DNA from: an uncultured Oscillospiraceae bacterium
GTDB lineage: Bacteria; Bacillota; Clostridia; Oscillospirales; Oscillospiraceae
Reading direction: 5' to 3'
DNA length: 9,750 bases
Assembly: GCA_905233785.1 (NCBI GenBank)
Contig: CAJOCV010000127.1
Location: 1-9,750 of the forward strand
This document shows positions 6,918 through 9,750 of this stretch, in pieces; position 1 is the first letter of the stretch; each line of letters starts with the position of its first letter. The translations under genes and the position numbers were made by a program. Under the pieces are notes generated by a model. That model saw nothing but the letters and a program-made list of their open reading frames with translations. It searched no databases and was not told the DNA's origin.

Positions 6918-7168
6918 TTATCGTCCCCTCCTCTTATCTTCTTCAGGGCGACGATGAAAATGAGCGGGCTGAGCGCCGCGCCCACGGCGGCCTCGGAGAT
7001 GGCCACGTCCGGCGCGTGCATCAGCAGAAACGCCGCCGCGGCGAAGATGCCGACCACGCCAAGGGCGATGACGGAGCTCAAGAGCTTTTCAAAGTGCACC
7101 GCCAGGATCGCGGAGGTGATCAGACCCGCGATCACGAGGACGTTGAGAATCACGATCAAATTACTCAT
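6914..7168 (-). CDS. mbhD: MbhD-like subunit (DUF4040/MrpA segment)
   Basis: This 84-residue protein has three helices and the conserved stretch APDVAISEAAVGAAL (52-66), typical of the MbhD/DUF4040 domain found in MrpA and in group 4 hydrogenases. The Asp and Glu in this stretch are the conserved charged residues of the domain and are believed to take part in ion passage. I chose ATG 7168: AGGAGGG lies six bases upstream. An alternative in-frame ATG at 7192 adds eight residues, is inside mbhC and has a poorer site. The gene overlaps mbhC by eight bases and mbhE by four. Length and motif fit the stand-alone form seen in archaeal Mbh rather than the long fused MrpA. Confidence 0.9.
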   Translation of the reverse strand: MSNLIVILNVLVIAGLITSAILAVHFEKLLSSVIALGVVGIFAAAAFLLMHAPDVAISEAAVGAALSPLIFIVALKKIRGGDDK

Positions 7169-7505
7169 CGAAATCCCTCCTGAAGTCGTCAACTTCCATG
7201 GGCTTGTCCGGGCGGATGCCGTGACGGTAAGCGCCCTTGACGATGGCGTGCGCGCCCACGGGGTTGGTGACGAAGATCAGCATCGCGATCACGCAGACCT
7301 TGATGGCGGCGGAGGCGCTCGCCATGACGAAGATGGCGTACAGCAGCGCGCCCAGCATCACGCCCAGCATGCCGAGCGTCGCGACGCAGGTGCTGGCCTG
7401 CATGCGGCTGTAAGGATCGGGCATCTTGACGACGCCGATGGTGCCGGCGGTGGCAAACACCGCGCCGACGAAAATGAGAAGATCAGCGATGATCCGAATC
7501 AGCAT
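7161..7505 (-). CDS. mbhC: MrpG-like subunit MbhC
   Basis: This 114-residue protein matches MnhG/MrpG: three helices, with the diagnostic GTIGVVKMPDPYSRMQASTC (21-40) between helices 1 and 2, and NPVGAHAIVKGAYRHG near the end, where the family usually has N-P-x-x-A-H-x-x-x-x-A. It belongs to the Mrp antiporter part of the complex. I chose the ATG at 7505, preceded at ten bases by GGAGG (7516-7520). This gives a 23-base overlap with the end of mbhB. A longer in-frame extension to 7697 would be entirely within mbhB and lacks similarity to the family. The C-terminal tail after residue 97 is charged and acidic. No defect is seen. Confidence 0.92.
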   Translation of the reverse strand: MLIRIIADLLIFVGAVFATAGTIGVVKMPDPYSRMQASTCVATLGMLGVMLGALLYAIFVMASASAAIKVCVIAMLIFVTNPVGAHAIVKGAYRHGIRPDKPMEVDDFRRDFDE

Positions 7506-7767
7506 CGTAATGCCACCTCCCTCTGTCAAGATAACGGCCGACCAGCATTGTGTCGATGATGCCCAGCATGGCGCTGATGATGGCGATGTCGAGATACACG
7601 CCGCGCCCGGAGTAGAGCGAGAAGAGCACCAGCGCGCAGGTGATGAGAATATCGGCCGAGTCCCCGGCGACCTGACGGTCCGCCGCGGTGGGGCCAATTG
7701 CGAGACGGTAGAGGTTCATGAGCGCCAGCGCCGCAAAGAAGATCGCAAAAATCAGAAAGTCGCTCAT
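7483..7767 (-). CDS. mbhB: MrpF-like subunit MbhB
   Basis: This 94-residue, three-helix protein is an MnhF/MrpF homologue. Residues RLAIGPTAADRQVAGDS (21-37) correspond to the R-x-x-x-G-P-t-x-x-D-R-x-x-a-x-D core of the family, with Asp30 and Asp37 as the conserved acidic residues. A helix and the usual LVGRYLDRG end follow. The last 12 residues (WHYDADSDHR end) are hydrophilic and lie where the gene overlaps mbhC, so they are probably unconserved. I chose ATG 7767, which overlaps the mbhA stop as ATGA. The frame extends upstream to 8070, but that part is inside mbhA and Arg/His-rich, as expected for an out-of-frame reading. Confidence 0.92.
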   Translation of the reverse strand: MSDFLIFAIFFAALALMNLYRLAIGPTAADRQVAGDSADILITCALVLFSLYSGRGVYLDIAIISAMLGIIDTMLVGRYLDRGRWHYDADSDHR

Positions 7768-8282
7768 TCCCACACCCCCTTGAGTCCTTTTTCGAGCCTG
7801 CCCTTGATGGCCTCCCCGGCTTCCTCGCCGGTGGCGGTCACGTCGATCCAGTGAATGTAATAGTAGGTCTGCCCCTCCTGCTCGGCAATGTCCAGGGTCA
7901 TGGTGCCGGGCGTGAGGGTGATGGCGTTGGCCAGCGCCGCCTGGCCGTAGTCGGATTTGAGATCCACGGGCACCTTCACGATGCCGGGATTGATGTTTGT
8001 GCAGCCGGTAAAGCAGCGCTTGGCCATGTCCACGTTGGCCTTCCACAGCTCCACGGGGAAGGTGACGCACCAGAAGCCCAGCAGCTTTATGAGGCGCAGG
8101 GGGTGAAAGAACCAGCCGGCTTTTTCATGGATGAAGAAGCGGGCGGAGAACAGCGCCACCGCGAGGCTCACGATCGCCCCCGCGATCAGCTCCTCCGGCT
8201 TGAAGCTGAAATCCAGCAGCAGCCAGAACAAGAAGCAGACCACGAAGGTGGCAAGCACCGCGGGGAAGGTTGTTTTGCGCAA
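7764..8282 (-). CDS. mbhA: MrpE-like subunit MbhA, first gene of the hydrogenase operon
   Basis: This 172-residue protein has two N-terminal helices (about 8-25 and 33-51) and a C-terminal cytoplasmic domain. It matches MnhE/MrpE through ALANAITLTPGTMTLDI (115-131) and YYYIHWIDVT (139-148). MrpE-type subunits are needed for assembly and activity of Mrp antiporters and form the edge of the Mbh ion module. The start is a TTG at 8282, supported by AAAGGAG at 8293-8299, ten bases upstream; no in-frame ATG precedes it. A weak start codon on the first gene could limit output of the whole operon. The repeat element 8314-8541 lies directly upstream, so the native promoter is either inside it or displaced by it. 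Confidence 0.92.
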   Translation of the reverse strand: MRKTTFPAVLATFVVCFLFWLLLDFSFKPEELIAGAIVSLAVALFSARFFIHEKAGWFFHPLRLIKLLGFWCVTFPVELWKANVDMAKRCFTGCTNINPGIVKVPVDLKSDYGQAALANAITLTPGTMTLDIAEQEGQTYYYIHWIDVTATGEEAGEAIKGRLEKGLKGVWE

Positions 8283-8292
8283 GAAGCAACAA

Positions 8293-8299
8293 CTCCTTT
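8293..8299 (-). promoter_or_regulatory. Ribosome binding site that fixes the TTG start of mbhA
   Basis: AAAGGAG on the minus strand lies ten bases before the TTG at 8282. No ATG or GTG in the mbhA frame is better placed, so this site decides the start. It lies outside the repeat element. Confidence 0.7.
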
Positions 8300-8313
8300 A
8301 TTTTTTAGTGATT

Positions 8314-8541
8314 CGTGAACAGTGAACAGTGAATAGTGAAGGTGTCCCCTTCGGGGACGAATTATAGTAAACGCAAATAGTATTTGCGTTTACTATAACA
8401 GATCAAAGCCGTTTTTCTCGCCCCTGACGGGGCAACCGAAAAACATGGCAATATAGTAAACTCATTTTTCAAATTCGTTTACTATATAATAAGTCGCGAA
8501 GCGACACCATAACTTTTCACTTTTCTCTATTCACTTTTCAT
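8314..8541. mobile_element. MITE-like non-coding element with inverted heptamer ends and internal hairpins
   Basis: The left end carries three and a half GTGAACA-type heptamers (8315-8340). The right end carries four related heptamers in inverted orientation (8514-8541; GTGAAAA, GAGAAAA, GTGAATA and ATGAAAA on the minus strand). Both ends lead inward into GGTGTC and a small hairpin: 8344-8358 (GTCCCC/GGGGAC) and 8493-8505 (GTCGC/GCGAC). Between them are a perfect 18-bp inverted repeat (8362-8379/8381-8398), a GC-rich hairpin (8411-8444), and an 11-bp inverted repeat (8451-8461/8477-8487) that shares ATAGTAAAC/GTTTACTAT with the first. No protein is encoded, so mobility would need a transposase elsewhere. 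The stop codon of hypA lies within the last heptamer. I see no certain target-site duplication. The element fills most of the 255-base gap between hypA and mbhA. Confidence 0.6.
8362..8398. repeat. Perfect 18-bp inverted repeat with one-base centre
   Basis: The arms 8362-8379 and 8381-8398 are exact reverse complements around G8380. The outer sequence TATAGTAAAC recurs in the second inverted repeat at 8451-8487, giving four copies of the ATAGTAAAC half-site in alternating orientation. It could form a strong RNA or DNA hairpin, be the core of a nested small element, or, less likely, be a binding site. On the minus strand the distal arm contains TATAAT (8361-8366) about 80 bases before mbhA, with no recognisable -35 partner. 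Confidence 0.85.
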
Positions 8542-8879
8542 TCAACCTTGAGGTTTTCCACAAAGAACTCCCGGCCGGCGATCATGCGGATTGCTTCGCT
8601 CCCGCAGTCCGGGCAGACGGCCGTGTGCCGGGGGAGGGGGCCTTCAAAGCCGCAGGCGGGGCAGGAGAAGGCGGCGGGGACGCGCTCAAGTACGAGCTTT
8701 GCGCCCTCGGCCAGGGTGCCCTTGGAGGCGATGGGGAAAAATTCCAGCAGACACTCCGGGATCACGCCGGAAAATTCGCCCAGCTTGAGCGAAATTTCCA
8801 GCACCCGGCTAAAGCCGTTTTTCTTCCCCTCCTGCTCTACGATGGCGATGATGCCCTCGGTCAGTGCCAGCTCGTGCAT
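8538..8879 (-). CDS. hypA: Hydrogenase nickel-insertion protein HypA
   Basis: This 113-residue protein is HypA, which delivers nickel with HypB to the [NiFe] large subunit precursor in the cytoplasm. The N-terminus MHELALTEGII carries the invariant Met-His-Glu nickel site (His2, Glu3). The zinc site is Cys-x2-Cys in SCPACGF and Cys-x2-Cys in VCPDCGS, both within about residues 72-93. The length is standard. The ATG at 8879 overlaps the TAA of the large-subunit fragment as TAATG, so the two were co-translated. That supports the fragment's origin in a genuine large-subunit-hypA operon. The stop codon is provided by the heptamer array of the adjacent repeat element, so the original end of the gene may have been altered slightly. 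hypB and other maturation genes are not in the window. Confidence 0.96.
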   Translation of the reverse strand: MHELALTEGIIAIVEQEGKKNGFSRVLEISLKLGEFSGVIPECLLEFFPIASKGTLAEGAKLVLERVPAAFSCPACGFEGPLPRHTAVCPDCGSEAIRMIAGREFFVENLKVE

Positions 8880-9103
8880 TATCTATCCAGGCACGAGAAG
8901 CAGGGGTCGATGCTCGCGATGATGAGCCCCGCGTCCGCGACGGTGTTGTTTCGGAGCATGAAGGGCACCGTGGGGGTGTTCTTGAAGCTCGGCACATGCA
9001 CGGAGACGCGGTGGTTCGTGAGCGAGCCGTTGCCGACGACCATGTGGCTCAGCTGACCGCGCGGCGCCTCATGGCGGCAGACGGCCTGACCTTCCTTGAT
9101 CTT
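8879..9103 (-). pseudogene. mbhL: C-terminal fragment of group 4 [NiFe]-hydrogenase large subunit (MbhL-like), fused to foreign sequence
   Basis: The last 74 codons of this frame are a hydrogenase large-subunit end: KIKEGQAVCRHEAPRGQL, then a stretch with VHVPSFKNTPTVP, then the C-terminal nickel-binding motif SIDPCFSCLDR. The Cys-x2-Cys of DPCFSC supplies two of the four nickel ligands. The other two, from the N-terminal Cys-x2-Cys, are absent because everything before about 9103 is a different protein. The coding frame is open straight across the junction. The protein stops immediately after the Arg at the position where the maturation protease normally cuts, so there is no cleavable extension. 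The fragment is followed by hypA with a TAATG overlap. Group 4 membership is inferred from the EAPRGQL and DPCFSC context and from the adjacent mbh operon. As shown, it cannot be catalytic. Confidence 0.85.
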
Positions 9104-9750
9104 GCAGCGCAGATGGAACACCACCGTCTGGCGGGGCGGCACATCGATGCCTGCGCCATTATTCAACGTAAAGGTGATCGTGCCTTTCGTATCGCTTGCA
9201 ATGATCGGATAACTATCACAGTTCTGATCCAGTACATTGGCGTCATATTCATACTCATTTCCAAAATAGTCAGAGGTATAGTTCTTTCCGCCGGCTTGTA
9301 CAGTCGTCGTAATACCGTAATAGTTATTAGTCCAGTTACTGGAATTGCCAACCACACCGATCAGTTCCAGGCAGTCGGGCAGATCATCCTGGAAATTGAT
9401 CAGATGGATCGGGGTCGAGCCGGTATTGGCAAACACCACCGCATAATCGATCTCGTTGATTGATCCCTTTCTGAAAATATCTCTTGTGACCTCGGTAAAC
9501 GTATTGGTGCCAGAGTTGTGGGGATTAAAGTTTGCGAAGCCCATCACACTCTTCTGAAGGTCGAACTTGCGATCCTCAGTGATCTCGTGATCCACGTTCT
9601 TATCATCGAGGCCATCCACATGGAACCAGTTGTGGGTCTCGTGGCCGGTCTGCTCGAACATGGCCGTCGCCAGGCTCACATCGTTCGGGAAGGTCAGCGT
9701 GACAGTGGTCGTCAGGATCTGACCGGCCTCCACCAGAATGGGCCGCCAGG
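9104..9750 (-). CDS. Partial DUF11-like surface protein segment, open at the window edge
   Basis: This frame is open from the window end (9750) without a start and continues in frame into the hydrogenase fragment. About 215 residues are visible. INEIDYAVVFANTGSTPIHL followed by NFQDDLPDCLELIGV matches the DUF11-type beta-sandwich repeat (a hydrophobic strand, N-T-G, then D-x-L-P). GTITFTLNNGAGIDVPPRQT and VVFHLRCKI look like the end of the same domain. The sequence is rich in Asn, Thr, Tyr and Asp, as in secreted adhesins or pilin-like wall proteins, and is visibly less GC-rich than the hydrogenase genes. There is no functional link to a hydrogenase. The earliest GTG in frame within the window (9733) is unlikely to be the true start. 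Whether the join near 9103 is real or an assembly artefact cannot be decided here. Confidence 0.65.

Noticed and set aside
7768..8070. Upstream extension of mbhB to 8070
   Set aside because: It is an out-of-frame reading of mbhA with Arg/His-rich content. The ATG at 7767 with ATGA overlap fits the family length.
8361..8366. Promoter for mbhA based on TATAAT
   Set aside because: The hexamer lies within a palindrome that produces such matches by itself, and no -35-like hexamer is seen about 17 bases upstream.
8315..8541. CRISPR array
   Set aside because: The repeats are 7 bases long, contiguous and inverted at the two ends, without unique spacers of regular length.

Overview
This window looks like DNA from an anaerobic Clostridia-type Firmicute, plausibly an uncultured Oscillospirales-like gut bacterium. 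The reasons are the strong AGGAGG ribosome binding sites, the tightly overlapped genes, and short heptamer/palindrome repeats of a kind I associate with such genomes. The lineage call is an inference. Every gene I can support lies on the minus strand, so transcription runs from high to low coordinates.

The core (8282 down to 1658) is one compact operon for a membrane-bound group 4 [NiFe] hydrogenase of the Mbh type, in which a proton-reducing ferredoxin hydrogenase is joined to an Mrp-like Na+/H+ antiporter. The gene order is mbhA(MrpE)-mbhB(MrpF)-mbhC(MrpG)-mbhD-mbhE-mbhF(MrpB)-mbhG(MrpC)-mbhH(MrpD)-mbhM(NuoH-like)-mbhJ(NuoB-like)-mbhN(NuoI-like). Neighbouring genes overlap by 4 to 23 bases (ATGA or TAATG junctions) or are separated by about 12 bases, with the stop codon lying inside the next ribosome binding site. 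The expected role is to oxidise reduced ferredoxin, evolve H2 and export ions. The last gene encodes an unusual four-cluster ferredoxin subunit: a NuoI-like half joined through a Pro/Ala/Lys-rich linker to a second two-cluster ferredoxin domain.

Upstream (9103 to 8538) lie the last 74 codons of the hydrogenase catalytic large subunit (mbhL, with DPCFSC nickel ligands), followed by the nickel-insertion gene hypA. The large-subunit fragment is joined in frame, near 9103, to an unrelated DUF11-like surface-protein sequence that runs off the window edge. No mbhK (NuoC-like) gene is present. In addition, mbhH carries a frame break near 4855 that looks like a deletion of about 23 bases. As it stands the locus could not make a complete hydrogenase. 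Either the assembly or consensus is wrong in two places, or the locus is decaying.

Between hypA and mbhA (8314-8541) is a MITE-like element. It has tandem heptamers in inverted orientation at its two ends and a row of hairpins between them, and hypA's stop codon lies inside its last heptamer.

Downstream (1545 to 184) are two genes of visibly lower GC: a membrane-anchored DUF3574-like protein and a PAP2-family membrane phosphatase whose motif 2 is PSGN rather than PSGH. The last 183 bases hold heptamer repeats and a perfect hairpin, but no gene. I found no tRNA, rRNA, CRISPR array, riboswitch or transposase gene.
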